Source: Aricia agestis
Taxonomy: Eukaryota > Arthropoda > Insecta > Lepidoptera > Lycaenidae
Direction: 5' to 3'
NCBI RefSeq assembly: GCF_905147365.1
Contig: NC_056425.1
Span: 8,191,501-8,255,500, forward strand
DNA length: 64,000 nucleotides
In this document: in pieces, positions 1-11,090 of the stretch
Layout: every line of letters starts with the position of its first letter
Numbering within the stretch: position 1 is the stretch's first letter
The notes under the pieces: model-generated
Databases searched by the model: none
Told to the model about the DNA's origin: nothing
Seen by the model: the letters and a program-made list of their open reading frames with translations, nothing else
Program-made: the position numbers and the translations under genes

Positions 1-99
1 TAAATGATACTCGACTGTAGGATCAGAAATGAGTGATTTATTTACAAAACTTACGGCTATATATACAAAATTTGGTTAGTGAGAGTGAGACAATATAAT

Positions 100-260
100 A
101 TACAAAGATAGAGACAAAACATATCACATATGAAAAAGACAAAAATTGAGAGGGGAATACATATTACAAAAGAGACAAAAATTGAGAGGGAAGATTAAAC
201 ACAGTGTGAAAGAGATAAAAACTGAGAGGGGAGATCTCGAGAGGGACACGTGTGAGCGAG
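100..260. repeat. degenerate short tandem repeat
   Basis: The phrase GAGACAAAAATTGAGAGGG (with single-base variants) recurs three to four times with spacings of about 40 to 60 bases. The units are diverged, so this is an old minisatellite-like patch. No coding potential is seen. Confidence 0.55.
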
Positions 261-1502
261 ATGAAATCTGCGAGAGAAGACATGTAAGTGCCTGAACCTC
301 AGCAGATTTACACCCGAAGAAATGTTACCACACTATGAAAACGTTTACACGACGAAAAGTTGTATATGCAAGTCTTATAGATGTCTTCGTAGACACTATT
401 ATATGACGATCGTATAAGAAAATCGAAATAACGTCTATACGACATTATAATACGACAAAAACTGTATACGTCTATTTGGTCAGATAATGCACCAATACAT
501 GACGAAGAGTTAAAAATATTACTGTAAAATAACTTTAATAAGACTCAAGGTCATATACATGTTTAACTATATGACGAAAATGTTTGCTGGGTAGCTAGGT
601 ATCCGAGGACACTGGGACGATAACGACGGTAGGGCAACCATTGGCGACGTGTTGGCCCTCTGATTTGGGGCGTGTTTGAAAGTTAGATGTTGCGTAAATT
701 TTTGCAAGTTAAAATCTAGGTAGGTAATCAGTTATCTTGCTAACTAAATTCCAAAAGGTACCGTAAAAATATTACATATATAACATTCTGATGTTTAATT
801 TATTAATTGTTAATTAGAGAATGAGGGGTTTCCTGAGCTCGGGGTCCCGACTCCCGAGGCATCGCTAATCGCACTGACTGACCTCTTGGTACCTAGCTAC
901 GCCACTGTACTCATTAAAAATTCGTGATATTTTCTAATATTTGACCGCTTCGTTTCATCCAAATCGTTCGGTAATTAAAAGGAACACGAATGAGGTTTAA
1001 TTTGGCTACAAGTAAAAATATTAAAGACAACAAGAACTATACGTGTTACAACTTACATGGAATGTCAAAACAAAAAGCAGGGTCAAATGAATGGCCCCAG
1101 TTCGGGGTTTTCGGGACCACTTTGACGACTGAGGTAAATTCTGTACAACCAGCAGCGACCTAAAATATTTCTACAAAGTGAAAATCACAACATACTTAAT
1201 AATATTATTTTTTAGTCAAGAAATTGGTATAAGTTATACTATAACTATCATGACACGGTTACAAAAACATCTAATCAAAGCATATTATCTTTGTTAATAA
1301 TAAATTAATCAGTGAAAGAATAGAAAATCGCCGATATGGGAATAGTCGAAATTTATGGTATAATAAAGTCATTTAAATAATTATTAAATAGAAAATATTG
1401 ATGTTTAGATACGGTTTTGGCTCAGAGTCGAGCGTAGCCGGTCCTAGAATTTAGAGCATCCATTTTGTTTTAATTCAAAAATCGAAGAATTTGACTGAAT
1501 TA
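261..1502. other. spacer, nothing recognised
   Basis: AT-rich sequence with no long reading frame and no repeat recognised from elsewhere in the window. A more GC-rich patch near 590-900 has no identifiable feature. Confidence 0.5.
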
Positions 1503-1504
1503 TG

Positions 1505-1633
1505 GTCTGTCAAGAAAGTGAAGAAATTAAAAAGTGGCAACATTGTAGTGTCATCCCTTTCAAATCAATCTAAGAAAAAAGGGATGTCACTACGATGTTG
1601 CCACTTTTTAATTTATTCACTTTCTTGACAGAC
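1505..1633. mobile_element. hairpin MITE, GTCTGTCAA family, copy 1
   Basis: Two long inverted arms (GTCTGTCAAGAAAGTGAAGA and its complement, continuing through AAAAAGTGGCAACAT) enclose a short loop. The right flank is TA but the left dinucleotide is TG, so the TA target duplication has decayed on one side. A shorter copy with intact TA flanks lies at 49445-49534. The arm plus TA layout fits a Tc1/mariner-type MITE. Confidence 0.75.
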
Positions 1634-2536
1634 TATACTTCTTAATCGTTTTAAATTTGGAGAATTAGGACTTTTCTAAAAAAATAGTTATGAGGTAACT
1701 CCTTACCTCTTAAATTTTGAAAAGTTTTGAGTGAAAGAGCAAGTTGTTTCTGTAAATCTTCCTAGAGGAAGAAACGAGATAAATAGATATCTCCCTCTTT
1801 CCATCCTAACCAGGTAAATCATAAAAACTTATGGACTTGTATTGCTCATACATTTTTTGTTGCTAAATCAATGCTCTGTGAATAATTAAATTTTGAATAA
1901 TGATAGAGTCGGCGAGTGTTAACGACTCTACATCTTAAGTGAATTAATTATCATACAATTCGATTTAGTTTCATTAATTTAAATTAAGTGGTAAGTACTT
2001 TTGTGCCAAACACTGCTTCCTTTTTTGGAAGTCAATTGAAAATTATCTATATAAATGTTTTTTTGAATAAGGTAAGAATGCCGAATCCAAAACTTATAGG
2101 ATATGATTCGACGTTTGACGGAAGAATATTCATATAAAAAAGTAACGCCATCTACATTAATATCAGAATGACCCCAAACTAGTCCCAAAATTGTCCAAGA
2201 GTAATTTGCTAATTCACTTCTTACGCCCACGCCAATGTGATTCAATCATTTGAATACTATTGCCTAAACCTTCCATCCATATTTACTTAATAGACACGCA
2301 TAAAAACATAACCCTTCTGTCGCAGTCGGTACAAGGTTCGGTAACCCTATAAGACGATTTCCCTCCACGCGCCAATGAAGACTGTAATAGCTTTTGCTCA
2401 CTTTTTGCCCAATACGTTTCCTGTTTGCTGATGTGTTATTTCTTCATTGATTTTTAATGCTGGCAAGTCTTAATATCGCTAGATATTACCCTAGATCCGT
2501 GAGTAGGCTAGATCTATGTTATGATGATTTTCTACG
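1634..2536. other. AT-rich spacer, nothing recognised
   Basis: No gene, RNA or clear repeat seen. The short reading frames here have no recognisable composition. Confidence 0.5.
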
Positions 2537-2623
2537 CGTTTTTGATAGCCAGCGACTTCGTTGTGTACCGTACATTTTTCCGGGATAATAACTATCCTAT
2601 GGTCCCCTGGACTCAAAATATCT
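2537..2623 (-). mobile_element. Lep1-type Helitron relic
   Basis: Diverged reverse-orientation Lep1 blocks are present: AGCGACTTCGTTG, ACCGTACATTTTTCCGGGAT and GGACTCAAAATATCT. The copy stops where the GGGGCTAAAATGGTC MITE begins, so the MITE probably landed in it. Confidence 0.55.
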
Positions 2624-2803
2624 GCGGGGCTAAAATGGTCACTCTGAAGAATCATATTATGAATCATGTTATGATTGTAAGTCTGCTTGCAATTCACATT
2701 TAGTAATTCGTACTAATTTGACATTTGTCAGTTTGACAGTTTTGACAATTCATTTGCTGAATTGATTGAGAGGAATTGCTAAATGTGACCATTTTAGCCC
2801 CGC
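2624..2803. mobile_element. MITE, GGGGCTAAAATGGTC termini, copy 1
   Basis: Terminal inverted repeats GCGGGGCTAAAATGGTCAC and GTGACCATTTTAGCCCCGC match over 19 bases. The right half (TTTGACATTTGTCAGTTTGA, then TTGACAATTCATTTGCTGAA) is nearly identical to the copy at 11091-11290. A CTG triplet flanks both sides and may be the target duplication. The superfamily is not assigned. Confidence 0.8.
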
Positions 2804-2913
2804 TGGATACAAGTCGACATCAGTCATATAGTTCTTGAAGAAGTTAAACAGGCAAACGCATTTAGCCAAAATATTTTATACTTAACCTTTATAAAAATTT
2901 GCACTAAAAATTA

Positions 2914-3127
2914 ACGTGGCAGAGCCATGCTTCGGCACGAATGGGCCGGCTCGAGCCCAATCCCCTACCCTATTCCCTTCCCTACCCACCCCTATTACCC
3001 TACTTAAAAGGCCGGCAACGCACCTGCAGCTCTTCTGATGCTGCGAGTGTCCATGGGCGACGGAAGTTGCTTTCCATCAGGTGACCTGTTTGCTCGTTTG
3101 CCCCCTTATTTCATAATAAAAAAATAT
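2914..3127 (+). mobile_element. polypyrimidine SINE-like repeat, internally deleted
   Basis: Starts with ACGTGGCAGAGCCATGCTTC, followed by the CCCTACCCTATTCCCTTCC tract, CCGGCAACGCACCTGCAGC and TCAGGTGACCTGTTTGCTCG, and ends in an A-rich tail. Compared with the fuller copies at 5395 and 35037, it lacks the AAACCGGCGTGAAACAGCGC block. The A tail and the single orientation of features suggest LINE-driven retroposition. Confidence 0.75.
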
Positions 3128-3451
3128 TATGTCGTAATTAAATAGTATTACGTATATTGACCCATGAAATTCTTGTTATGAGATCAACCACCTGTGATCT
3201 GACTTAACAATACCGATAACGTATACAGCAAAACAAAGTTTACCGGTCAGCTATTTTATATAAACAAGTAAATATCTCATCTGTAATTGAGAACAGTTAC
3301 ACTACCATAGCTCACTCAAATTCAAACTTGTAAATCGTGTTCTAGAACAAGAAAAAGTTAAATTCAAAACTAGTTTAACCAAAACCACAGCCGGACAGTT
3401 TCACTTACTGTTAGAATCTGATGCTCATTTATTAATAAATAATAATCCATA
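3128..3451. other. spacer, nothing recognised
   Basis: AT-rich, no gene or repeat identified. Confidence 0.5.
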
Positions 3452-3722
3452 CTAATATTAAAAATGCGTGGGTCAATCGGTCTATCCGTGTTTTTGTCTG
3501 ACTATCCGTCCATCTGCCGCCACCTGGCTTAAAGTATCTCCATACGTTAGTTATGTTGAGCATTAACTAGGTTTTTAATACTTAAATCGTATTACTAATT
3601 TTGATAAAATTTAGAATACAGATACCTCAAGACCTGGAAAAGGACAAAGGGTATTTTTATCCTGGAAAAATCCAATCGTGCACTATAAAGGAATTTTGGC
3701 GCAACAAAGTTGAGGGAAAAAT
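3452..3722 (+). mobile_element. Helitron relic, Lep1-like
   Basis: Begins CATACTAATATTAAAAATGCG and carries diverged Lep1 blocks: AGATACCTCAAGACCTGG, GGACAAAGGGTATTTTTATC, and an ending close to AATTTTGGCGCAACAAAGTTG. It is followed by a short tandem duplication, ATCTAGGTAGGTACTCATAT, near 3722-3760. Confidence 0.6.
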
Positions 3723-3899
3723 CTAGGTAGGTACTCATATCTAGGTAGGTACTCATATTTACTGTTTTGGCAATTTTTCATCTGTCAGGTAACAAATTAT
3801 AATAAAAGTATATACTTTTTTTTTTGAGCAGACCAATTTGTTACAAAAAAAATAACAAAAATTCGTTAGTTATTTCATTTGGGTAGGTACCTTTATAGC

Positions 3900-4062
3900 T
3901 ATGATCCTACTAATATTATAAAGGCGAAAGTTTGTTTGGATGTATGGATGTGTGTATGTATAGATGTTTGTTACTCTTTCACGCAAAAACTACTGAACGG
4001 ATTTTAATGAAACTTTACAATAATATAGCTTATACATCAGAATAACACATAGGCTACAATTT
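3900..4062 (+). mobile_element. Helitron-like fragment
   Basis: CTAATATTATAAAGGCGAAAG, then GTTTGGATG/TATGGATG/TGTATG short repeats, TTTCACGCAAAAACTACTGA and ACGGATTTTAATGAAACTTT. This is the 5' part of a Lepidoptera Helitron family related to, but distinct from, Lep1. Confidence 0.55.
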
Positions 4063-4430
4063 TAACCGACTTTCAAAATGGGAGAGGTGTTATGTTCGTT
4101 TTCTTATATTCAACGATTTCTCCGCCGTTTGTTAACCGATTTTCAAAATTTTTCTTTTGGTATATAGGGTATCTTCCCAATTTGGTATTATATTCACAAA
4201 AGTGGTGATCTGATGAAGAATCCATAAGTAATCGAGGGAACTCCTCAAAACTTATAGGGAAACATGTGGTGACTTCGGTTTCGTGAGAAGTATTCTGAGC
4301 ATATGCTACCAACAAGTAAGATTTTGCACCTATACCTGGTATACCGTGGTTCGGAAGGTGCTGAGAGAACTCCTGATTCTTTATAGATACAAGTTTGGGA
4401 GTTTCGGCGTTGTTTTAAGAACAGAAAGCA
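4063..4430. repeat. interspersed repeat, AAAGTGGTGATCTGATGA family
   Basis: Contains TTTTAACCGACTTTCAAAAT, CGCCGTTTGTTAACCGATTT, ACAAAAGTGGTGATCTGATG and an AACTCCT...ATAGGGAAACAT block. The same ordered blocks appear at 36728-37000 and 37625-38100. Probably a decayed transposon family common in the host genome; termini and class not determined. Confidence 0.6.
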
Positions 4431-4540
4431 TATGCTACTATGCAAATTACATTCATCATCATTACTACCATATTATATCATTTCATAGTCTTTTAGATCG
4501 AGACTCGAGTTTGTCAAGCGATAATTTAAAAAAATCTATA

Positions 4541-4814
4541 CCTACCTAATATTATAAACCTGAAGAGTATGTTTGCTTGAACGCGTCAATCTCAGGAACT
4601 ACAGGTCCGATTTAAAAACTTACCTCAGTGTTAGATAGATCATTTATCCAGTAAGACTAAAGGCTATATTATATTATCACGCTAAGACTAATACGACCGA
4701 AGAAAGAACTCAGGAAAATGTGGGAAAAACGGGGGAAATATTTTTTATGAGAAAATGTACGGTTTTTGTAAAATTCCTAATTTACGCGGGCGAAGCCGCG
4801 CGGGACATCTAGTG
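4541..4814 (+). mobile_element. Helitron, AACGCGCTAATCTCAGGAAC family
   Basis: Runs from CTAATATTATAAACCTGAAG through GAACGCGTCAATCTCAGGAA and AATGTGGGAAAAACGGGGGA to the end CGCGGGCGAAGCCGCGCGGG then ACATCTAGT. The palindrome near the end and the CTAGT terminus fit Helitron 3' ends. Same family as 16692-17412 and, in reverse, 27289-27650. Confidence 0.7.
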
Positions 4815-5394
4815 ATTTTATACTTGAGGTAGTGATGAGCAAAGCAAGACCAAGACCAAGACTCATCCAGTCTTGGTCTTGGTCTTGGTTTTGCGGTGCA
4901 GTCTTGTTCTTGGTCTTGCTCAAATCTGTCTGGTCTTGGTATTGGTGTTTCAAGAAGTCTTGGTCATGCAAACATTTTTCAAAACTTTTTGTAAACGTTT
5001 TAATTTTCTCGAAAAAACATTTTCAAACCTAAATTATTATGGTGCCTTCTCACGGCGCGTGCTACCACGAGCCGCGCCGCGCCCGCTCGAGCCACGCGCT
5101 GTGTGAAGGGGTGGCGCGGCGCGGCTCGTGCAGGCGCGTCCCGATCCGATTAAAATCGGTAACTTCAAAGGCGCTGCTTGAGCAAACAGGCGAGCACGAG
5201 CCACTTCTTCTCACGGCGCGTGATATCACAAGCCGCGCCACGCCGACAAAAATTCAAGTAAAATGAAACTTTAATAACACGATATCATTTTGCTCTAAGT
5301 CACTTCGTTAAATAAATAAATTTTAATGAAATGCAACTTTATTCACTAGGCAACTAGGTTGCATTTCAATCTATGCCGCTAATTTACACTTTTG

Positions 5395-5733
5395 ACGTGG
5401 GAGAGCCATGCTTCGGCACGAATGGGCCGACTCGACCGGAGAAATACCACGTCCTCACAGAAAACCGGCGTAAAACAGCGCTTCCGCTGTGTTTCGCCGA
5501 GTGAGTGAGTTTACCGGAGGCCCAATCCCCTACCCTTTTCCCTTCCCTACCCGGGGAGGGTATTTCCTTCCGTACCCTCCCCTACTGGCTATTCCCTTCC
5601 CTACCCTCCCCTATTACCCCTTAAAAGGCCGGCAACGCACCAGCAGCTCTTTAGGTGCTGCGAGTGTCCATGGGCGACGGAAGTTGCTTTCCATCAGGTG
5701 ACCCGTTTTCTCGTTTGCCCCCTTTTTTCATCA
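5395..5733 (+). mobile_element. polypyrimidine SINE-like repeat, near full length
   Basis: From ACGTGGGAGAGCCATGCTTC through GGAGAAATACCACGTCCTCA, AAACCGGCGTAAAACAGCGC, the CCCTACCC/TTCCCTTCC tract and CCGGCAACGCACCAGCAGCT, to TTTGCCCCCTTTTTTCATCA. It meets a reverse copy tail to tail at about 5734. Confidence 0.75.
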
Positions 5734-5973
5734 CAGCAACTTCCATCCCCCATGGACACTCGCCGCATCAGAAGAGCTGCAGGTGCGTTGCCGGCCTTTT
5801 AAGAGGGAATAGGGTAATAGGGGAGGGTAGGGATGGAAAGGGAAGGGAATAGGGGAGGATATGGAAGGGAATTGGGCCTCCGGTAAACTCACTCACTCGG
5901 CGAAACACAGCGCATGCGCTGTTTTTCTCCGGTCGAGCCGGCCCATTCGTGCCGAAGCATGGCTCTCCCACGT
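5734..5973 (-). mobile_element. polypyrimidine SINE-like repeat, reverse copy lacking its tail
   Basis: Reverse orientation. It opens inside the body (CAGCAACTTCC), continues through CCATGGACACTCGC, AGAGCTGCAGGTGCGTTGCC and AATAGGGGAGGGTAGGG, and ends CATGGCTCTCCCACGT. It joins the preceding forward copy tail to tail, without the A-rich tail and the GGTCACCTGATGG block. Confidence 0.7.
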
Positions 5974-6586
5974 ACAAACTGGTGGAAGAACGATGCTTCT
6001 GTTCGAGCACAACATCACAAAATCCGTCTGTACGGCTACCCTGGGACTAAAATCGCTCTGGCATGATAAATCTACAACACCAAGAGTGAGTGTGAATGGA
6101 AATATGTAATTTTTTATATCATACTAATTAAGCACCTTATACCTATAACAAATATCTTCTTGCTAGCTATAGCGCGATGTAGCCGCCAAGCAGCGGCATC
6201 TGTTATCAAAATAAAGGAATTAAACTTAATATAATAAAATTAGCGGCATAAATTGAAATGCAACCTAGTTGCCTACTGAATAAAGTTGCATTTCATTAAA
6301 ATTTACTTATTTTACGTAGTGACTTAGAGCAAAATTATATCTATTTTCGTGTTTATAAAGTTTAATTTTACTTGAATGTTTGTCAGCGTGGCGCGGCTTG
6401 TGATATAACGCGCCGTGAGGAAGGGGTGGCTCGAGCTCGCCTGTGACTCGTGCTCGCTCGTAATAGCTGGCTCGGCGCGGCACGGCTTGTGATATCACAC
6501 GCCGTGAGAAGCCAGCCTTAGACTAGCTACATGAAAAGTTTGAAAAATAAGAACATTCCCTCGAATTTATTCTAGAGTATTTTTAG

Positions 6587-7204
6587 GGTTCCATACCCAA
6601 ATGGCGAAAACGGAACCCTTATAGATTTGTCATGTCTGTCTGTCTGTCTGTCCGTCCGTATGTCACAGCCACTTTTCTCCGAAACTATAAGAGATGTACA
6701 ATTGAAACTTGGTAAGTAGGTGTAGTCTGTGAACCACATTAAGATTTTGGCACAAAAATATAAAAATTATTAAAAATTGTAGGGGTCCCCATAGGTACAA
6801 CTGAAACCAAAAAATGTTTTTGAATAGAATACAAAGCAATATTATATTCTATTTTATGTATAGATAGCAAGCCTGTTATGATTTTTTTGTTTTTTTTTTT
6901 GTGTTTTTTTAGTGTATACAGGTTTTTTTCACATAAGAAATAACTTCGTTCCATCCGGGACACCTTTCAAGTTTTTTTCATCTAACCTATGCGTGTGGGG
7001 TATCTGTGGATAGGTCTTTCAAAATCATATTGAGATTTCTAATATATTTTTTTCTAACCTGAATAGTTTGCGAGAGAGACTCTTTCACAGTGGTAAAATC
7101 TGTGCCCCCCCCCCCCTAACTTCAAAAGTAAGGGCATGTTAAGTCTAAAAAAAATATATGATGTACATTACTATAAAAACTGAGCCCAACTCGTACTTGG
7201 CCCA
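6587..7204 (+). repeat. GGGTTCCG/CACTTGGCC interspersed repeat
   Basis: Begins AGGGTTCCATACCCAAATGG with a short inverted partner (CGAAAACGGAACCCTTATAG). It has a CTGTCTGTCTGTCTGTCCGT run and the block CCCCACACGCATAGGTTAGA in reverse, and ends near AACTCGTACTTGGCCC. It holds a run of 12 C near 7107. Related copies are at 11360, 12162-13935, 37002-37424 and 39017-39116. A non-autonomous DNA element is likely, class unassigned. Confidence 0.6.
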
Positions 7205-7642
7205 TTTATTTTATCTTTCAAAATCCACATTTTCGGATTCTCTCTCGGTTGGAAGATCTTCCTTTTCGGCCGCATCGTATATTCCCAAATGTTTAGTTTA
7301 AATGCATGGTTACATAATTAAAGGGTCAAAACGGGACCCCAATTACTTACACATCGCTGCCTGTTCGTCTGCCTGTTTCCAGGCTGTATCACAAGAACTT
7401 GAAATTGTTGATGTTCTAAGTAGATATTATATTGTTATAAAAATTTTTAGCAAGAGTCTTGCAAGCTGCATGGAGCAAGACTCTTGCATAGTCGGTCTTG
7501 GTCTTGGTCTTTTTCTTGCACACCTAGTCTTGGTCTTGCTAGTCTTAGGGTAGTCTTGGTCTTGGTTGTGTTCTTGCATTTTTGCAAGACCAAGACCAAG
7601 ACTGCAAGACCAAGACCAATTTTGCTTATCACTAACTTGAGG

Positions 7643-8737
7643 AAAATATTTTAATCAACGCCTCTTTCACATAATAAACGTGATTAATATTAGATTTGTA
7701 GATAATATACTAATAAAGTATTTGTTAATTTATTGTTAAAATATTAAAAAATAAATTAAACTATTAATACTTCAGTGTCACAGTGATTTGAGTTAGTGTA
7801 AAAATTACTAGACTAGCACTAGGCAATAAATTTAAGGATTGCAATTAACCTTACTATTAATTTCAAATACAAAAACATAGAGAAATTAATATTACTTATT
7901 TAAATAATGAATGATTGTTTTTGACATTAGGTAGAGGTATATGACTACCACTATCGCTAATTTACACGCCACAGGTAATTAATAATTACAATCATATTTA
8001 AAAAGTACTTATATTGTTTGTTGAAAATTAACATTATGTTTAATAAAGAAATTTTGTCTGTCTTAATTACTCTTAAAAGTAGTTGATATAAAATTACAAA
8101 ATTATAAGGTATTAATAAAAATAATATAAGTATATCTAAAGGGACAGTTTTCACCTCTTTCTTTCTAACGACCCAGAAAAATAATAATAACCTCCTTGCC
8201 TTATTTTCAAAGCTCTGTGGGAATTCAAATTTCAAAATTGGAACATATATTTTTTTATTTATACAATAATGCATCGTCTAAAGACTTTTCACTAACATTT
8301 TTTTAACTCTTTTATAAAAATGTGATTTGTACCAAAAGAGTTTTAACTCGTTTAAATCTAGCTCAGTTAACATTTCACATTCAATATTTTAACGTGTCCG
8401 TGTTTCGTTATACCAAAAAAAATTAATATCTACCAAATTAACCGAATTCGAATTTCTATGACGCACAGAGCATATTAATCACAACTTTTAACTTAGAAAT
8501 GGACTTTTTTATCACACATTCGGCGCCGTCACAAACGATTGGCATTTTTCATTTACATTTCAATTTAAATTGACGGGAAAATATAGCGGTACGTTGATAA
8601 GAGGATGATTCTCAAAAAATTTGAATTTATTAAACACACTAATTGGAAATCTCTCGATTAGTTTACAGTCAGTCAGTGATAAAGCAGGGCATTATCCTAT
8701 TCCCTATTCCTCAGGTCCTAAGGAATTAGATGACATC
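7643..8737. other. AT-rich spacer, nothing recognised
   Basis: No gene or repeat supported. The 105-codon minus-strand frame at 7957-8274 is low-complexity and has no recognisable domain. Confidence 0.5.
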
Positions 8738-8932
8738 GGCTAATATTATAAATGCGAAAGTACTTATATCTGTCTGTCTGTTACCTCTTCACCCAAACTG
8801 CTCGCGCTGAACCAATTTTGCTGCGGTATGAAGATACTTTGAGTCCCGGGATAAAATGTATCCTAATTTCTAACATTTTATCCCGGAAAATGTACGCCTC
8901 CCGCGCGATAAACGAAACGGGCGTCATTAAAT
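8738..8932 (+). mobile_element. Lep1-type Helitron
   Basis: Ordered Lep1 blocks: CTAATATTATAAATGCGAAAG, CTGTCTGTCTGTTACCTCTT, GAAGATACTTTGAGTCCCGG, TTATCCCGGAAAATGTACG, CCGCGCGATAAACG and GGGCGTCATTAA. The last departs from the usual CATCTAGT ending, so the terminus is damaged. Confidence 0.75.
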
Positions 8933-9636
8933 ATCTTCATAATATGTCACTGTTAGTGATATTATTATGAATTTATGAAATTAGTGATATAAAATGAAAT
9001 TATGAAAACTTTTACACACACAAGCCAAATCCAGTTTCCATTGTCTACATTGCAGATTCAGAAAAGAATTCTTGAAATGGCGCCTGCTATTGGATCAAAA
9101 TAAATGTTAACTGACATTACATAAATTTATACCCAGGCTAAGTAGCAAAAAAGTAGCGATGTGTCGTCTATATTTTATAAACTAGGCTCAGTTTCTAATG
9201 CTATTATAATAATATACGGACCATGTAAAAATAAACTAGTTCACACCATAAAAATAAAAAAATATTTTAAGAAGTAGGACCACCAAAAATGTTGAAAATG
9301 TTATATTTTTGGTTCCAATAACATTGATGGATTATGAATGTTTTATTGTTATACGATGATTTAAATGATAAGAGAAATATTCTAAATATTTTATATAAAA
9401 CAAAGCAATAAAATATGCATATTTTATTTGAAGAATTGAGTAAATAAAGTAGGTAACTAACAGACAACAAATTAAGAGCATTTTTATCCCTTATAATTTG
9501 AACAAACCTTGTAACCTACCTACCTCATCATCTGGCTAAATATTGGCTATACATAAAATACATTTTTATTTTTCCGGCTGTAATGTCACTTATTACACAT
9601 AACACAGCGAGAATTCGTGCAGTCTGTACGTCGTGT
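8933..9636. other. AT-rich spacer, nothing recognised
   Basis: No gene, RNA or bounded repeat identified. Confidence 0.5.
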
Positions 9637-9639
9637 TAA

Positions 9640-9792
9640 GGTCAATTCAGACCGCAACAACGCGACGCGTAGATGCATTTCAAAGTTTGTACAGAATTGC
9701 CAGATTTCAATTGCGTGAGACGTCTTGCAAATCTGTCAAATACATGCTAGAAATGCGTCTACGAGTCGCGTTACGGTCTGATTTATTGACCC
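9640..9792. mobile_element. MITE, GGTCAATTCAGACCG termini
   Basis: The arm GGTCAATTCAGACCGCAACA, followed by CGCGACGCGTAGATGCATTT, is mirrored on the right by AAATGCGTCTACGAGTCGCG and GGTCTGATTTATTGACC. TAA precedes it and CTTA follows. The left half of another copy occurs at 38976-39015. Probably Harbinger-like. Confidence 0.7.
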
Positions 9793-10597
9793 TTACTACG
9801 GGTACAGTTAGTAAGGCGCTGTGGTTGTTGCAACTACGTAAAATGGGTTTTTCAAAACACGTTTTTAGTAAAGGAAATGTCATTATTTAAGTATAAAATA
9901 AGTACCGTTTTAAATTGAGGAAATTTCCTATACGCAAAGGTATATCAGTATTCAGTACACAATTTGAAAAATTCTGCTCGATAGAAAAAATCTCAAAGAT
10001 GACTCTTATAACGCTGTTTTTCAAAATTAAATCATTTTATGGCTAAATTACACACTTTCTAGAAAAAACGATTTGATGTATTTGATTTGTGTAATACTAA
10101 AAACAAAAGGTTTTTACTCCTATTTTCTATTATCAAGGCACGCGGCGAGCGCGTAACAGCCACTGTACAAGGTGCGCTAATATGAATGTTATTTTAATGT
10201 CCTTAACGTCGATATTCGTACTGACAGACATCAACCTGCTTATTTTAGGGACTACTGGGCCTTAAACAGCGAGCACGAATGCTCGCTATGTCCACAGCTT
10301 CCTTTTATTTATTTATTTTATTTATTATAAACAAAAAAACTTCAATTTTTAAACTGTTACTTACCTGCTTCATCCAATAAGTTCCTCATTATTTTTTTTT
10401 GTTTGTTATTCATGGCTAGAAGAAAACTAAAACAGGTTCAAGTTTGCGGTCAAATGGTAATCGAGGAAAGTTTGTTTAGATCCAGAATCAAGGTTTAATG
10501 AGCCGCACGCGTTATTTATTTTCTAAATAAGGATTATTCAGTTCCGATTCAATTTTATTGAAATATAAAGAGAAACTAATTAGTCAACCTAATGTGC
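9793..10597. other. spacer, nothing recognised
   Basis: No coding feature or bounded repeat. A small hairpin, GCGAGCACGAATGCTCGC, lies near 10269. Confidence 0.5.
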
Positions 10598-10874
10598 TTT
10601 TTTTTTATAATTATAAGGGGCAAACGAGCAAACGGGTCACCTGACACTCGCAACATCAGAATAGCTGCAGGTGCGTTGCCGGCCTTTCAAGAGGGAATAG
10701 GCCATAGGGTAATAGGGTAGGGGAGGGTAGGGAAGGGAATAGGGTAGGGGATTGGGCTTCCAGTAAACTCGGCGAAACACAGCGCAAGCGCTGTTTCACG
10801 CCGGTTTTCTGTGAGAACGTGGTATTTCTCCGGTCGAGCCGGCCCATTCGTGCCGAAGGATGGTTCTCCCAGAG
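10598..10874 (-). mobile_element. polypyrimidine SINE-like repeat
   Basis: Reverse copy. T-rich tail complement at the left, then GGGGCAAACGAGCAAACGGG, AGCTGCAGGTGCGTTGCCGG, the GGGTAGGGGAGGGTAGGGAA tract and GCGCTGTTTCACGCCGGTTT, ending GAAGGATGGTTCTCCC. Part of the CCATGGGCGACGGAAG block is missing. Confidence 0.75.
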
Positions 10875-11090
10875 TAAAATATTGTATTTCTTTATTGCAT
10901 GAGTGCAAGTGCGAGTTTTTTAAGCAGCCCCTAAACCAACAATAATATTGAACAATATTTTATTGAACAATTTATCTGGCAATAAGAATGAAAGGCGGGT
11001 GCATTCAATATTAAACCAAGACCGTCAATAATAGTGCACAATAAAATTGATCGTCTTATACCGCTTCTTTTCGCCGGAGTTTCCGAACAG
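10875..11090. other. spacer, nothing recognised
   Basis: No feature recognised between the SINE-like repeat and the next MITE. Confidence 0.5.

Larger units (their letters stand above)
5040..6517. mobile_element. Harbinger-like foldback element, TTA target duplication
   Basis: TTA at 5037-5039 and 6518-6520 flanks two inverted arms roughly 300 bases long. Shared blocks include GCCTTCTCACGGCGCGTG, ATATCACAAGCCGCGCCACG, TTTTGCTCTAAGTCACT, TGAAATGCAACTTTATTCA, CTAGGTTGCATTTCAAT and TGCCGCTAATTT. The three-base TTA duplication and GG-rich ends fit PIF/Harbinger MITEs. No transposase is encoded. The centre holds an inverted pair of SINE-like repeats, plus about 250 bp of unrecognised sequence. 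Confidence 0.75.
4822..7642. mobile_element. hAT-like element with 8-bp target duplication, enlarged by nested insertions
   Basis: Identical 8-mers ACTTGAGG at 4822-4829 and 7635-7642 flank terminal inverted repeats TAGTGATGAGCAAA (left) and, reading inward from the right, TAGTGATAAGCAAA. The TAGTGATG-type end and 8-bp duplication are hAT traits. Next to both ends lie runs of TCTTGG/CCAAGA hexamers (4846-4980, 7446-7618). No transposase frame is present. Inside are a Harbinger-like foldback (5040-6517) and a GGGTTCCG-family repeat (6587-7204), so the original element was probably around 0.6 kb. Confidence 0.8.

Noticed and set aside
4840..4985. regularly spaced repeat resembling a CRISPR or minisatellite array
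   Set aside because: Units are a six-base TCTTGG motif without spacers, in a eukaryotic hAT element end.
7957..8274. 105-codon minus-strand frame
   Set aside because: AT-rich low-complexity residues only; no family pattern, start context or splice support.
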